From the NCBI GenBank assembly GCA_009760855.2, contig WPIO01000002.1, positions 4,930,001 to 4,994,000 of the forward strand: 64,000 bases of DNA. The letters are read 5' to 3'. Below the pieces are notes generated by a model. It was not told where the DNA came from and searched no databases. It saw only the letters and a list, made by a program, of their open reading frames with translations. The position numbers and the translations under genes are program-made. The stretch is from Cristatella mucedo (lineage: Eukaryota > Bryozoa > Phylactolaemata > Cristatellidae). Of the stretch, positions 10,448-23,354 are shown one piece after another; the stretch's first letter is position 1, and the number at the start of each line of letters is the position of its first letter.

Positions 10448-10566
10448 GTATTTGTATAGTGCTCTAAGAGGACGTATTCTCTATTGAGTAGCTTCACGTA
10501 TGCCACTGGGCTCGAACCCACGACTTCGGTCGGGGCGAGCACCTTTCCCGCTGGGCCTACGATACC
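10448..10566 (-). mobile_element. tRNA-derived SINE, family B
   Basis: On the minus strand the order is a tRNA-like head (CAGCGGGAAAGGTGCTCGCC), a box B (GGGTTCGAGCCC), then the body GTGAAGC...CTATACAAAT that defines the family. It is complete but diverged. Other copies lie at 20.4, 25.9, 36.0, 43.9, 60.4 and 62.9 kb. Confidence 0.8.
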
Positions 10567-10705
10567 GGAGCCGTAAGACACATCAGAATTTGTCTGGAAA
10601 GGGTCACTGGCGTATCGTGTTAAACCGTACTTGGTAAGACTAAAAGCTAATTAAGGCTATTAATGCTCGCATAGATGAACTGAAATACTCTTATGATCAA
10701 GTGGT

Positions 10706-10721
10706 GGCCCTAAAAAGGGCC
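10706..10721 (-). terminator. Histone 3' stem-loop of H3
   Basis: The minus strand reads GGCCCTTTTTAGGGCC followed by ACCA. It is a perfect six-base-pair stem with a four-base loop, 22 nt after the H3 stop. This is the metazoan signal bound by SLBP for U7-dependent 3' processing of replication-dependent histone mRNAs. No obvious purine-rich downstream element was seen. Confidence 0.95.
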
Positions 10722-10743
10722 TTCGTTTCAAGTAATTAAATAC

Positions 10744-11733
<990 letters not shown>

Positions 11734-11757
11734 GCAGCTTCGTCGTTATTCACAAAC

Positions 11758-11773
11758 GGTCCTTTTCAGGACC
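11758..11773 (+). terminator. Histone 3' stem-loop of H4
   Basis: GGTCCTTTTCAGGACC is followed by ACCCA, the textbook six-base-pair stem and TTTC loop. It has the same stem sequence as the H2A stem-loop and differs from those of H3 and H2B. Confidence 0.95.
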
Positions 11774-12730
11774 ACCCACTCATTCGTCAGATTATCTTGC
11801 GTTGGCAATAATAACATTAGCTGAAGTCGCGGTAGTTCAGTGGCAACCACCTATTATTTCAACTAACTCGTCATGCGCAGGTTTGCGACTGAAACCGTTG
11901 ATGAGCAAGGATTCCAAGTTGTACTTGTCAAATGTGTCGTACTCCGGTTGACCCTAAATAGTCAATATCCTGATGTGGGCTAGATTGTCGGTAAGCAACT
12001 TTAGCTTGACCTCTAATCAGTTGTCGCAATATGTGTTCATGATAAAGCATCGCCGTTATTCTCAAGATCGCTTGCTCAACCTGCAGGCTAACTGCATGGA
12101 TCTGTTAAAGCTATAATATCAAGCGGCGAAAGGCAGCCTGTTTGTTACTGCATAATCACTAGGGTGTTAAGTACACCAGTTCACCTGACTTAGTGGAGTT
12201 ACTTTGAGTATAGTATTAGCGCCTACCTAAACCTAGGCTGGAGGCCGGCAAACTCTGGACTTGGGGCCAGATCCGGCCTAGTGGCCCCCTAGCTATTTGT
12301 CAATGGATCCGTAGCCTAATTGAGTTGTCGCGGTTTTCTCTCCGTTATACAGATACTTTGACTTACGAGTATCCCAACTAATGAATTTTAAAGGCCCGAG
12401 GCGTCTCTCGGCGCTTTTTGCATTGAGTTGAGATCTAACTGATATTGCGCTTGATTTTGCGTTTTTTTCATAATTTTCGTGTTTAGCAGTATGATATTAA
12501 AACTGACTTGGCTCTTCGAACGGTTAGCGGCAGCAGCCCGTAGCCGGGGCGGATTTGCGCCAGAAAGCCTTTATGAGGCATGTAAGAGGGTGGAGGGAGG
12601 AACAGCGGTGGTTATTCGTACCCGTAAGGAAAGGGCAGCCGAAGACCGACTCGTGCAAGTTAAGACGACTGCGGCCGGAACCGCTGCAGTATTTTACTTT
12701 ACAGGTACTTTGACCAAGGGTCGGCAAACC
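11774..12730. other. Spacer after H4
   Basis: No gene or histone H1 was seen. A tRNA-like string near 11829-11895 (GGTAGTTCAGTGG) lacks a proper T-arm. The rest is unstructured by eye. Confidence 0.4.
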
Positions 12731-12732
12731 GG

Positions 12733-12757
12733 CCTTTAGGCCAGCCACGGTCGAGCT

Positions 12758-12795
<38 letters not shown>

Positions 12796-12853
12796 CAATT
12801 GTATAGCACCCCAAGAGAACTTTATTAAAGCACTTCACACATATGTATAGCAC

Positions 12854-12888
<35 letters not shown>

Positions 12889-12917
12889 TACTAGCTCGAC
12901 AGTGTCTGGCCTAAAGG
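12733..12917. repeat. 31-bp inverted repeat around (TA)n and a SINE tail
   Basis: The arms at 12733-12763 and 12887-12917 are 31 bp each with 29 positions complementary (CCTTTAGGCCAG...GTCGAGCTAGTACT). Both are followed inward by (TA)n tracts, and the centre carries a SINE family B tail (GAATTATA to AGCACTT, minus strand) at 12790-12840. It could be a small MITE that captured or was entered by a SINE, or a fold-back rearrangement. Confidence 0.65.
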
Positions 12918-12945
12918 TAATTAAATTTGATATACATATATTTAA

Positions 12946-13018
12946 TTCAATTGTATAGCACCCCAAGAGAACTTTATTACAGCACTCCTTAACCACGGGA
13001 CCAAACCAGCTGGGCTTC
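12946..13018 (-). mobile_element. SINE family B, internally deleted
   Basis: On the minus strand the head (CTGGTTTGGTCCCGTGGTTAAGG) is joined directly to the tail (AATAAAGTTCTCTTGGGGTG...CAATTGAATTAA). The box B region is missing. It is a near-duplicate of the tail inside the adjacent inverted repeat. Confidence 0.7.
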
Positions 13019-13492
13019 TAGCCTAACGCCCCCCTAGTTAGTTATTGATGGATCCGGCCTAATTGAATTGTCGCTGTTTTGTTTCCCTTCATTACTGCAG
13101 GCTGCTGCTTAAGCTGTGGCCTGTTTATTTTTTATAACTGACGCCAGGTGCTTGTATAATAAAGCAGTAGCACCTGACCAGAGAGAGAGAGAGAGAGATG
13201 ATGAATGTCTACCCCACTATAATTACACACATATCGTGTGCGTTCGTTGTGACTGTTTGTGCCTCCAACCATGCCCATGCGACCCACTTATACAAGCTAG
13301 TGTGCCTTCTTGACCTCTAGCCTAGTGTGCCTTCTTGACCTCCTGAAATAGCCCAGTAGTCCAAAAAGTTTGCCGATCTCTGCTCTAAGCGATAGATGCA
13401 CTTGATCACCTTATTGATGAAACAGGCATACACGGCAGTAAATCGGTGTAAGCACTAACCTAAGCCGTGACTGCCAATCGTAGCTAATTTAT

Positions 13493-13905
13493 GGTAATAA
13501 TAATAATAATGCACTTGATAAAGCGCCCTCAGAGAGCTTAATCTCTCTCTAGGCGCTTTACATTTGCTGCCAAGTGAAATGCAATTGAATGGTAAGTAAA
13601 ATCATGCTTGAAAAACAAACAAAATGAATAATATGGTTAGGGGTGACATGCACTGGGTCAGCATGCAAGTGTGGTTAGTGGCAGCATGCAGTGTCAGCAC
13701 GCATAAGCACATCAAGGACGAATCACAGGGACCCACTAAATGCTGTCCTAAATAGGTGTTTTTAAGTTCCTTTTAAATGTGGTCAGGTCAGGGAATGTTC
13801 TGACGCAGGTTGGGAGTTCCAGGCTTTGGGAGCATACGAACTAAATGCACGGTCTCCAGAGGATTTAAGGTTTGTACGAGGTATTTCTAGACAGTCGGAT
13901 TCTGA
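13493..13905 (-). mobile_element. CR1/L2-like LINE, 5'-truncated
   Basis: It begins on the plus strand with (AAT)n and the tail GCACTTGATAAAGCGCCCTC. The reverse of the 3' UTR (GGTTAGGGGTGACATGCAC) follows, then the last codons of the reverse-transcriptase ORF (FKRNLK-type ending, AWNSQ). The sequence is more than 85% like the 47.2-kb copy by eye. It lies between the two histone pairs. Confidence 0.85.
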
Positions 13906-13967
13906 AAAGCAATGGTAGCTTCAAGGGAGCCAAGCGAACCTAAGTCACATCGTTTCCAGGTGTCCTG

Positions 13968-14142
13968 AGCTTCTAGCTACTTCCACGGTATCCACTACCT
14001 CAACTGCCCCTCCGACTTAGCAGTGCTTCTTACTTTCTCCTTGTTTCTAGCTACCCAAGGCATACCGAAAGCCGCTTAGGCTTCGAGTGTACGATATGTA
14101 CTCATATTCTTGTGTGGCTTTGTGGAGTTACAGACGGCGAGA
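13968..14142 (+). mobile_element. Short repeat family C, copy 1
   Basis: It is a roughly 175-bp element with the core CATACCGAAAGCCGCTTAGG and the end TTTGTGGAGTTACAGACGG. It matches 30423-30633, and its 3' end matches 38668-38700 in reverse. It has no coding capacity. The class is unknown; it may be a SINE 3' part or a non-autonomous DNA element. Confidence 0.6.
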
Positions 14143-14310
14143 TAATAATAATAATATTGCTCTTGATAAAGCGCCCTTGGAGAACTTAATCTCTTTCTAG
14201 GCGCTTTACATTTACTGCAAAGTGACATGCAATAGAATATTAAGTAAAATCATGCTTGAAAAACAAACAAAACGAATAATATGGTAAGGGGTGACAGATG
14301 GATGCACACA
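14143..14310 (-). mobile_element. LINE 3' UTR and tail fragment
   Basis: It contains AAT repeats, the tail CTTGATAAAGCGCCCTTGG and 3' UTR down to ATATGGTAAGGGGTGACAG. It is the same family as the 13.5-kb copy but independently truncated, directly after repeat family C. Confidence 0.8.
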
Positions 14311-14871
14311 CACATCATTCGACAGGCCATCGCAGTAACGGTTTAGGGCCTACCTCAGGTGAGTAATTCTAGGTACTAATGCCGAAAGGTATTTCGTTGA
14401 ACTTTTCAAGTAAAGGAGAAAGTTGGTGCAATACTACCACTAGGCTTGTCTAAAGAGTGCACTGTTGACAAGCCGCACTGCGGCCTGCCGCGTTACACCA
14501 CACTTCACCTACCAAAGCTGGCTTCCCAAATAGCAGTGTGTAGACTACTAGGTTGTTGTCATTAGGTATTAGGTTGTCACTTGCTCCAGACCCGTACATT
14601 ACTACTCCTACCTATTTACTTATGCTAGGCGTCGCACCAGCAGCCAGGCCGATTCGCGCCGTAGGAACTGCAATCACCAACCTACCCATCACTCCAAAGC
14701 CAACTAAAAGCCTGGTATTCGACCGACTGACGTCATTGACCCCCACATACACTATCAATTGCTGAAAACTGACAATACAGTACTCGAGAGATCAGCATCG
14801 AGCTTCATGTGTTAAAGTCACTTGTGAAAGTAGTTTTCACAGAGAACCAATTACTCAATAGCGAGATTGGT

Positions 14872-14887
14872 GGTCCTGAAAAGGACC
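14872..14887 (-). terminator. Histone 3' stem-loop of H2A
   Basis: The minus strand reads GGTCCTTTTCAGGACC followed by ACCA. It is identical in stem and loop to that of H4 and lies 25 nt after the H2A stop. Confidence 0.95.
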
Positions 14888-14912
14888 GTTTGATTTCGAG
14901 GCGATGCATCAA

Positions 14913-15305
14913 TTAAGCCGACTTGGCTGCTGCAGCAGGCTTGTCCGACTTCTTGGGCAGAAGCACGGCCTGGATGTTGGGCAGCACACCGCCCTGCGCT
15001 ATCGTCACGCCCGCCAGCAGCTTGTTCAGCTCCTCGTCGTTGCGCACGGCCAGCTGCAGGTGACGCGGCACGATTCTCGTCTTCTTGTTGTCGCGCGCCG
15101 CGTTGCCGGCCAGCTCCAGCACCTCGGCCGCCAAATACTCCATCACGGCCGCCAGGTACACGGGCGCTCCGGCTCCCACGCGCTCCGCGTAGTTACCCTT
15201 GCGCAGCAGCCTGTGAATTCTGCCGACCGGAAACTGCAGTCCGGCGCGCGACGACCTCGACTTGGACTTGCCAGCCGCCTTGCCACCCTTGCCACGACCT
15301 GTCAT
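14913..15305 (-). CDS. H2A: Histone H2A
   Basis: Intronless, 130 codons, with the signature [15 protein letters not shown], the acidic-patch helix and the docking domain ending VLLPKK. It dimerises with H2B. Differences from most animal H2A: threonine after the first Met (MTGRG), [12 protein letters not shown] rather than [17 protein letters not shown] rather than RIIPRHLQLAI, and an Ala-rich tail ([11 protein letters not shown]) without an SQ motif. So it is the core form and not H2A.X. It is divergently paired with H2B, 250 bp apart. Confidence 0.98.
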   Translation of the reverse strand: MTGRGKGGKAAGKSKSRSSRAGLQFPVGRIHRLLRKGNYAERVGAGAPVYLAAVMEYLAAEVLELAGNAARDNKKTRIVPRHLQLAVRNDEELNKLLAGVTIAQGGVLPNIQAVLLPKKSDKPAAAAKSA

Positions 15306-15930
<625 letters not shown>

Positions 15931-15956
15931 ATGTCGGCGAGTTATGGCTTAACAAC

Positions 15957-15972
15957 GGCCCTTTTTAGGGCC
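15957..15972 (+). terminator. Histone 3' stem-loop of H2B
   Basis: GGCCCTTTTTAGGGCC is followed by ACCA, the same stem and loop as H3. Confidence 0.95.
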
Positions 15973-15979
15973 ACCAAAT

Positions 15980-17840
15980 TCAATAACGAGCACTCCTGAA
16001 GGCAACTCGTGTAATAGCTTGCCCTATTTAATTGCAAAGCGTTATTGCGTACGATTGAATGTCGTGCTGGTATAATTTGTTGGCCCAGTAGCATTAAGCC
16101 GTTGTGTTTCTCGGGAGCTCCTGGGATTTGAACGGCATCGTAGTGACGTTACGTTATTAGTGCTCTACTGAGCCGTAAATTAGGCCGAATCTAATTCGGT
16201 GCCTCATGCAATGCTAAGCGCCTGACTTTTTGGAAAATAGAAACGTTCTGCAGCAACGCAAACCGACGTTCGCCGTATTCGACATCTTTGTATCGAGTGA
16301 AATACGTCATCGCCAAGCGACTGCTTAAGTTCTCGGGAACTTAACCGACGTACGTGGAACGATAAATTGCCAACCGCTCGGTACTCGACTCAAGGGAAAG
16401 GGATCTAAGTGCTGATCGTTCGTTTGTAGTGTGCGGAAAGTCGGTGTAATTTTCGCGTCGCGACCTTCTAGGCGACTCGGAGCCGTGACGCGGAATCGCG
16501 GCGCATGAGCGCTCGCTCAGTAATCGTGCGTGCTTGGCTCGGACACCTTCGCGCGTACTTTTCTATGCGTGCAAACGCAGGGCTGTGTGCCATTACGCTT
16601 CTTTTTACTTTCAGCAATCGCTGTCTGCCAGACAGTTTCCGCCTAGTGCACGTCCCGCATCTTAAAGCCGCCACCAGTCTGAAGTGAGCAAATCTCGCGT
16701 AGCGTTCGTCGGCGAGCGGCGATGCTTAACTGAAATTGTTAAATCAACACTTAAGACGAGAAGCAGCATACCCCCTTCCTAAAATGCGGTACGAAAATCC
16801 GTTTCACAGATCCCTTCGAGTCCCTTTTCTAGTACACATAGGCACTTTATCTGCGGGCTTACCGTCTGATTTCGGAAGATGCTACGATTTAGTGATAAAA
16901 GCAAGAAATATTTGCTTGAGAAAATTTGCTTTGTACAAAGCCAAAAGTTGATAATTGATTTTAGTGTCACCTTTTCTGGCTTCTGAATGGCGACTGCCTA
17001 CAAGTAATCATCGCAGCAAGTCGCTTACATTAGTTGGTTAGATTTAGCCTCGCTATCCTAGTTGTCCTAGCTCGAGAACGCAGTGGCCAACTGAGCGATA
17101 TTGTAATGAGCCAATGGTCACCCCCGAAACCCCGGAAGGGTTACTAGAATTACAGTGCTAGGTCAGTTTGGCGGTGCAGCTTAGGCACACGGATTCGAGG
17201 CGATTCTCCATTGGCGGGTAAACAGCTTTTTTTTATAGGAAGAATGATCTAGAAAGCCGGCAAAAGTGGCGCATGCAGCAGGCGAATTCAGGGTCGTTTT
17301 TCAAAGGGGAATTCAATTCGTTCTTAGGACGATTTTTAAGAGTTGCTTAAGTAGTAGATTTAGGTAACGTCCATTTAGTCTTTAGCCTCCCTCTAAAAGC
17401 CCAAGAGGAACGGATGCCTTCTTAGTGAGTGACTTCAGATGTCTGAAGGCTGCGCGCGCCTATGGATCCAAGCTTATTCTTTGGCCAACAAGTTCAGTGT
17501 CAATTTCAAAGGCGGGAAATAATTTGTAAGAGAAAGATCGCCTACTTACAGGCACAAAGCCGGTCATTTTTTTAAAGACCGGTTGAAAGAGATGTGGCAG
17601 AGCTGCGCCCAATCGGTTCGGAGCTTCGGGCTCTCATGCCACGGCAGTTCAAAATGGGCGTCTCGGCGGCAGGCTTAGCTAGAGAGCTTCCAGCTCCGCC
17701 AAAAATGTTGTAGCAGTGAAGCTATCATTGACAGTTTACACTTAAGATAAAACGAAGAGTTAAAGTGAAGATTTTAAGAGAGCTCAAGTGCCTTTCTGAG
17801 CATGTTTAGATAGGAAAGCATGAAGCTTAAAATGCACCTG
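15980..17840. other. Spacer after the histone cluster, no gene seen
   Basis: No H1 or other histone, snRNA or 5S rRNA could be recognised on either strand. A tRNA-like string at about 16120-16180 (minus strand, GGCTCAGTAGAGCA...GTTCAAATCC) cannot form the acceptor and T stems and is at best a relic. Confidence 0.45.
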
Positions 17841-17844
17841 TTTA

Positions 17845-18120
17845 TTGCAGCACTTCATGGGTTCTCATGATTTGTCCTTTATGCGGTTATGCGTGCTGAC
17901 ACTGCGTGCTACCACTAACCATATTTACATGTTGATCCTGCGCATGTCGCCTCTGACATTGTGCATGTTGCCACTAACCATTTAATAATAATAATAATAA
18001 TAATAAATGTATATGGGGCCATCAGAGAACTTAAATCTCTTTCTAGGTATTTCACACAGGCTGCTAAAAGAAGCACGATTGTATGGGCAGTGCTAACGTG
18101 CACCATGTCAGATGAAAATG
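17845..18120. mobile_element. Two LINE 3' fragments, tail to tail
   Basis: 17845-17982 is plus-oriented 3' UTR (GCGTGCTGACACTGCGTGCTACC...). It meets, at an (AAT)n run (17983-18006), a minus-oriented tail fragment that runs to about 18120. The two truncated insertions are of opposite orientation. Confidence 0.7.
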
Positions 18121-18201
18121 TCAAATAAGAAAGCGTGTGACTAGCGTCTGCGTTGGTGAGGTGGGCGGTTCGCAGTGAAGCGTAAACAGCATTTATCTGC
18201 G

Positions 18202-18365
18202 AGCCGTGATGGCTCTCTAGGTAAGGTGGTTGCTTTTCACGGCCTCGGACCCAAGATCGTGGGTTCGAATCCTGCGGCGAGCGATTCTTTATCGCCACTG
18301 CAAGCGGTGGATAGCAGTAAAGGCTCTTCTATCGCTATACAAAAGAGTCTGTTTAATCAGCTAGT
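18202..18365 (+). mobile_element. tRNA-derived SINE, family A, copy 1
   Basis: The head is GAGCCGTGATGGCTCTCTAG (box A-like), with a perfect box B GGTTCGAATCC at about 18263-18273. A body GCGATTCTTTATCGCCACTGC follows, ending AAAAGAGTCTGTTTAATCAG. Copies with the same layout lie at 26.4 and 44.3 kb. The 3' part is not related to the LINE tail, unlike family B. Confidence 0.8.
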
Positions 18366-18369
18366 CTAT

Positions 18370-20415
18370 TTGACTGTGAGGGAACTTGATTCTTGCAGCC
18401 TGCGAGCACTGGGCGGAGACCCTACGAGGGCTCAGACTGCCTAAGCAGCTGCAGGCTAACGAATGGTGGAGGGCAGACGATGACTCGGCAGTCCTGCCCA
18501 AATCCATGCATTAGCTGCATCTGTGGGGACGGTTGTAGGATATTAGCACTCTATCCTACAAACCGCAGCCAGTTACCTCCACCGACGAGGAGGTGTTCCC
18601 TCTCCAGGATGAAAATACTTCGGCCGTTAGGCACGTTACCTTATCGAAGGACCCGGCGTTAAACGTATACGTCCAAGGGCAAGGTCGAAAGCAAACGTCA
18701 ATCGGCAACCGCTTAAATCAAAGGCCACAATTCAGTGGCTCGCACACAAGCAGACATAAGAGGATCGTGTGACATCCAAAGCATGAACATCAAGCCACAG
18801 AGCTAGCATTTACATTTTTGGAAGTTAGTTTTCTGTCCAAACGATTTAATTGGTATGACGCTAGCCTCTGGTCTCTAATGCTATTTATAAGTTGAACTCC
18901 AGAGGATGACACGGCGGATTCTTCATTCTTTAAGCGCTATGGTCTCTTTTAGGAGGGTATTTAGCTTTATACATCCAGATGATGATCCGGCTCCATATTT
19001 CTACGTGGGAGTTTAACGGTTGGTTCAAGATGGACGGCAACTTAAATCTAGCACACGCCACATCCCGAAATACAAAATGAACAACTTATGTTCCTTCCTT
19101 TTCCTCGATTCTAGCCGCTTAGACGACAATGTTGGCCAACAGTGCGGTTACAAGAGAGAGCAATTAAAATCAATGTCCGACAGCTAGGATGGGATCGATA
19201 GGTCAACTCCAAGGTCGGCTAAAAGATTTCCTCGTCCATCACCGTCGACCAGCCGAGATAGCCCCAGAGAGCGCAATAACGCATCAAGCCCCTTCGAGCA
19301 GTGCTCGGAGCCACGCTCTCTAAATATGACAACCCCTGAAGATATGGCGTTCCTCTGGACAAGTGACTCGATTAAAATCGCCCACGTGCTTTGTGTAAGA
19401 GTTCGTCTTTGTCCGAAACATTAGTAAGCAAAGCGTCGATTCCTACGGCCAAGGTCACACGTCTGCGAACCTTGGTCATTCATCTGCTTTCAGCTAGGGG
19501 TGTGAATAAATGCTAGACACTGCTGCTGTGGTCTCGTGTTACCACTGAGCGTTAGCGGGACTGCAATGCCCGAACAACTCCGGCGCTTCGCCCGCCCGCG
19601 GCTAGCTGCGGTCAGCAGGGCTGACGAAGCCGTCCGGATGAGTGGGTGGATGCTTCGGCTCACATTTGTATCTTATTAGCTAGCTGCACACCGTTCGGGT
19701 ATAGCCGCCCTCCGCGTAGACCGAAATACTTCCAGCAGGACGCCATCTATGGCTTCTCAGCCAGAGATAGCCATAGCGTCTAATGAGAGTAACGATTTCG
19801 CGAAATGTGCTCCATTTAAAATACATAACAGTACGCTGCTTCGTCAACAAGCGACGGACTGATACTTTTGCCTAAATCCTATCAAGTTCGAATTGCTTCA
19901 CTCCTCGTCTAATGTGTCCTCTAATGTGTGCACACCCGAGTTCACACCGTCGGTCGTGTCGAAACGGTAACGATCGATTGAAATTATCCGGAATTAATTG
20001 CAGCAAGCAACCTGCGTAACTAGCGTGTAATTAGTTTCTTGTTATTTAGAGTTTACGGCTGTTCAGGCACTAGCACAGGCACAAGTGATCGAAAGCTGGA
20101 TCAAATTCTGGACATGCGCGTTGCTTCGGAGCAGGCCACTGCCTGCACGGCGGTTCCGCTCATGCCTACTTTTATCAAGCCACTCATAATCCGCTCTGAT
20201 TCATCGTCTGATATAAATCTCAACAGTCACAATCCAGATGCATCTCGTGATGCCTTCGACGGCGCTGGAAAGCATGCTACGTTCAGCGGAAACTGGACTA
20301 GGTACATAGCTTGGATGTAGCAGAGAATCAAAACGCGCTGGACGCGCATCGCGATCTAAATCGCTTGATAGCTGGTTTCGAAGCGTGGCGCGGCATCAAT
20401 AAATATAAAATAAAT
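18370..20415. other. Stretch without a recognised gene
   Basis: Scattered ORFs under 95 codons show no known motif. The open frame at 20039-20320 has no supporting splice sites or recognised domain. No repeats of the main families were seen. Confidence 0.35.
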
Positions 20416-20419
20416 ACAT

Positions 20420-20547
20420 ACACATTATTTATATATCGCCCCAACAGAACTTAATCTCTATTCAGGCGCTTCACATATGCCTCGGGGCTCGAGCCCACGA
20501 CCTCAGTCAGACCTTGGTCGGAGCAAGCACCTTAACCGCTAGATCGA
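20420..20547 (-). mobile_element. SINE family B
   Basis: The minus strand has the GCGGTTAAGGTGCTTGCTCC head, an extended D-loop region (AAGGTCTGACTGAGG), box B GGGCTCGAGCCC, and the body GTGAAGCGCCTGAATAGAG. It then runs into ATATAAATAATG. It is a near full-length copy. Confidence 0.85.
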
Positions 20548-20559
20548 TAAATGGTAATG

Positions 20560-22190
20560 GTGGACAGTAGCAATATAATTCCATGACAGACCTCTTGGTA
20601 GGCCTACTGTCACTCTCTACGAATTTTCAAATCGAAAGTACGAAGCAGGTGGGTTTTTTAAACAAATAAGGCAGCCATGTCATTGTAACCCGCATTGACT
20701 TCAGCTGATACGTGGGTCGGCTCGGGAAGGTCGAATCGACTGCGTACAGTGCCTTGCACCCCTCGCCCAACGGACTACCCTTCGTTTCGCGATGACCGCC
20801 AGAGCTAAGCAAGCGGATCGGATCCCTGCAGCAGATTCCTGCGGCAGAGGCCGTTTAGCGGTGCCAGAGCGGGATCCAAGTGCGGTTATACCAGCGAGCG
20901 AGCCAGACAGTCTTGGACGACATCTTCTGCTCTCGCCAAGTGCAACGAAACGCGGCAGAGGGGCTCGCCAAAGAGCAGCTCGCAGGGCCCACAGTAAAAG
21001 CAAAGCTTAAGCTCCCGAGCAGAGCAGCGCCAAAATAAATGTAAACAGTGGCTAAATTAAGGTATCTTGCATCGATAAGAAATACGGAGCGCCTAGGTGC
21101 TGACAGGCCGCTGCGCGCAGGCTGGTGAAGCTCCCTTTGCTACACAGCTTCAACGGGGGGGGGGGGGTCAACGACCGCTTGGCACTGCACATGCCGCACC
21201 AGGGCCGCTGCCTGCCTGCCTGCATTGACGAGCTACCGACGCAGGCGAGCCAATAGTAGCGCTCGCTGGCCGTGTGAAAGTCGGCACCGCTCGGGCAACT
21301 CTTTCTAACCGCCCTTTCTACCTTGGCGCGGTCTCGAACCGACGGCGTATCCTCTCTCTTTCTTCTCCCGACTTGGAGCGACCAACTCAGGCCAGCAATC
21401 AGAACGCATCCCCTATATACGCGGGAGCCACGCGAGTTTCTACGCTACTTTTCGAGGAGCAGGCTCGCCACGCGCTCTCCCTTTGAAATGCATGCTTATC
21501 GAGCTTTGTGGGCGCGGCTTAGTTCGCTTCGCGAGAGTCAGCTTGTTGTGCGCCGCTGCCAAGGCGGACCAGCACGGAAATGCAGCTGAGCTGTCGAGAG
21601 AATTCTCCCGCCGATTGGCCACGGCCTTCCTATCCCGCAACGAGTTGCCTGTCGCGGCAAACAGTTGGCGGCTTAGTTGAACGCATTGCCATTCAGTATA
21701 GGATCCTATGAGTTTGAGTGCCCACAAACTCGTCACTTCAAAAGTGTCTTAAAAGGGCACAATTTTTATCAGATGCAGCGTTCTTCATTAACGCTATATC
21801 CTATTACTTTATTATCTCAATTTCCCCCTTTTGCCTATTATATAGCCCTTTTCTTTACGTTCTTTTGCTCTTTTCCATTTTTTCTCTTTTCGAATCGGCG
21901 TCCACCCCGGCCCACACCCGTTGTCCCTTCTTTCACTCAGCCGTTTGTGTGCCTTAAGTTTTGTCATTCAGACGTGGACCGAACGCTCCTTTGTGCGTAT
22001 GCACAGGCAGAACATTTTGCTAGGTGTAGGCGTTTGTTTCAGCTTGCCCATCGTCATTCCGACTAAACAACAGGAGTAGGCGGGTGGGTGTGTGACTCCG
22101 CAGCTCTAACATGACCCTCGCTAAGGCTGTTCGTGTAAGGTCTTTTACGAGACAAAAATGATCTATTAAATTAATTGTAAACAGAGCCAT
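20560..22190. other. GC-rich stretch upstream of HSBP1, no gene recognised
   Basis: Several overlapping ORFs of 60-130 codons occur on both strands without a known domain. A 13-base G run lies near 21156-21168. It may include distal promoter or unrecognised exons. Confidence 0.3.
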
Positions 22191-22285
22191 AACATTATCC
22201 AGTGTGCAAATGCAAAACGAAGCTGGACCGTTTGGTGACCGCCGACTACAGCTGGAGAGCGGAAGAAGAGTCGGGGAGAGCAGAT

Positions 22286-22298
22286 CCGGAAGTTCCGG
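22286..22298 (+). promoter_or_regulatory. Palindromic ETS-type site before HSBP1
   Basis: CCGGAAGTTCCGG is a perfect palindrome made of two overlapping CCGGAAGT ETS cores, 64 bp before the HSBP1 ATG. No TATA box is near. ETS sites close to the start are typical of housekeeping promoters; function here is inferred. Confidence 0.45.
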
Positions 22299-22361
22299 TG
22301 TCTGGCTTACTGGATAGCCGCAGCCTTTCCAAATTTTGACAAACCGTCACAGAAAGTCGTC

Positions 22362-22436
22362 ATGGCGGATGTGTCGAAAGATGTAGCAAATGCTAGCAAT
22401 CCAGATCCGCAAGAGGTTCAGGAACTAACCGTGTTC
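22362..22436 (+). CDS. HSBP1: HSBP1 exon 1
   Basis: This is the first coding exon of heat shock factor binding protein 1. Twenty-five codons start MADVSKDVANASNPDPQEVQ, and the exon ends in phase 0 before a GTAAGT donor at 22437. HSBP1 is a small nuclear coiled-coil protein that binds the trimerisation domain of HSF1 and damps the heat-shock response. The N-terminal extension is slightly longer than that of the 76-residue human protein; the helix begins at QEVQELTVFVQ. The intron to exon 2 is 752 bp. Confidence 0.9.
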
Positions 22437-23188
22437 GTAAGTAGAAGCCTGCCGCTAGTTGCTCGCGATAGCTGCACCCGGGTTGCTTCCGTCGTGGGTT
22501 TCTAATCTTGAATTCGGTCTAGATCGACAGGTGATTAAGATTTCTCTATTGAGATGTTGAAAGCAGACTGGATTAATTAGAAGGTGTGCGAGCTCCCCCC
22601 GTGGGATATTTCTCGTGAATTGGAGGTGATTGGTCAATGATTACCAGTGCAGATTCGCTCAAAAAACTCGGGACTGGTGTGTGTGTGTGTGTGTCTGGTA
22701 AGTGAAGGCCTTTTTTCACATGTCTTTCAGACCTCGTCATGAGGAGCTCAAGTATAGCTCGCGTAGTTTTAACCTCAGGGCAGCTGTTTGTCGGGTGATT
22801 CGAGCGCTTTGGTAGCCCCCCACCACTCAGGTTCAGTATTTGTTGTTCCGTTGCTTATCCAGGCTGATTTTAAGAGGTCAATGGGCGATGAATCTGCAAG
22901 TATCACGCATTAAAATTCTTTGCGGCATTTTGAAGATAAGATGGCCCTCATTATTACCTGTTTGTTTGTGAGATTTGTGTATTTCCTCACCAGTTATTGA
23001 GACTTAGTTCAATGATATTCTTCACGGTGGGCTGATTGTCCTGGGAAGCCATTCAACTGCATGGTGGCCGTGTCTTGCTTTTCATTTAAAAATTTGCAGT
23101 GAATGCACAGTGATTGAGTTATTTGCATTTGTTTGCTTGCTTAGCAACAGAGCATGCCACGGCCTTTGCTGGCAATTCCTTTTTACAG

Positions 23189-23255
23189 GTCCAGAATCTT
23201 CTGCAGGATATGCAAGACAAGTTCCAGGTGATGTCCGATCAGATCATAGCTAGAA
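23189..23255 (+). CDS. HSBP1: HSBP1 exon 2, ending at an AT-AC donor
   Basis: An acceptor TTTTACAG leads into VQNLLQDMQDKFQVMSDQII, the most conserved heptad stretch of HSBP1 (hydrophobic a/d positions V, L, M, F, M, I). The frame then needs one base of a split isoleucine codon. There is no GT at the required point; the intron begins ATATCCTTTT at 23256, a perfect match to the U12-type AT-AC 5' splice site. Length 67 nt, ending in phase 1. Confidence 0.92.
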
Positions 23256-23354
23256 ATATCCTTTTGTGGAACTGAAATGCTTGTCGTTGCAGTTGGCTGC
23301 TTTACAATGTTCTCTGAAACTGCTCTGCTTTGGTTTTATGTGACTGTGTGAAGA

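Noticed and set aside
11829-11900. tRNA-like sequence after H4 (GGTAGTTCAGTGG)
   Set aside because: It has a box A resemblance only. The B box region GGTTTGCGACTG is wrong and the stems do not close.
16110-16185. tRNA gene-like sequence on the minus strand (GGCTCAGTAGAGCA ... GTTCAAATCC)
   Set aside because: Box-like words are present, but acceptor and T stems cannot be paired and no sensible anticodon loop forms. At most a tRNA relic.
20039-20320. 93-codon ORF on the plus strand
   Set aside because: No recognised motif, no splice context, and comparable ORFs occur by chance in this GC range.
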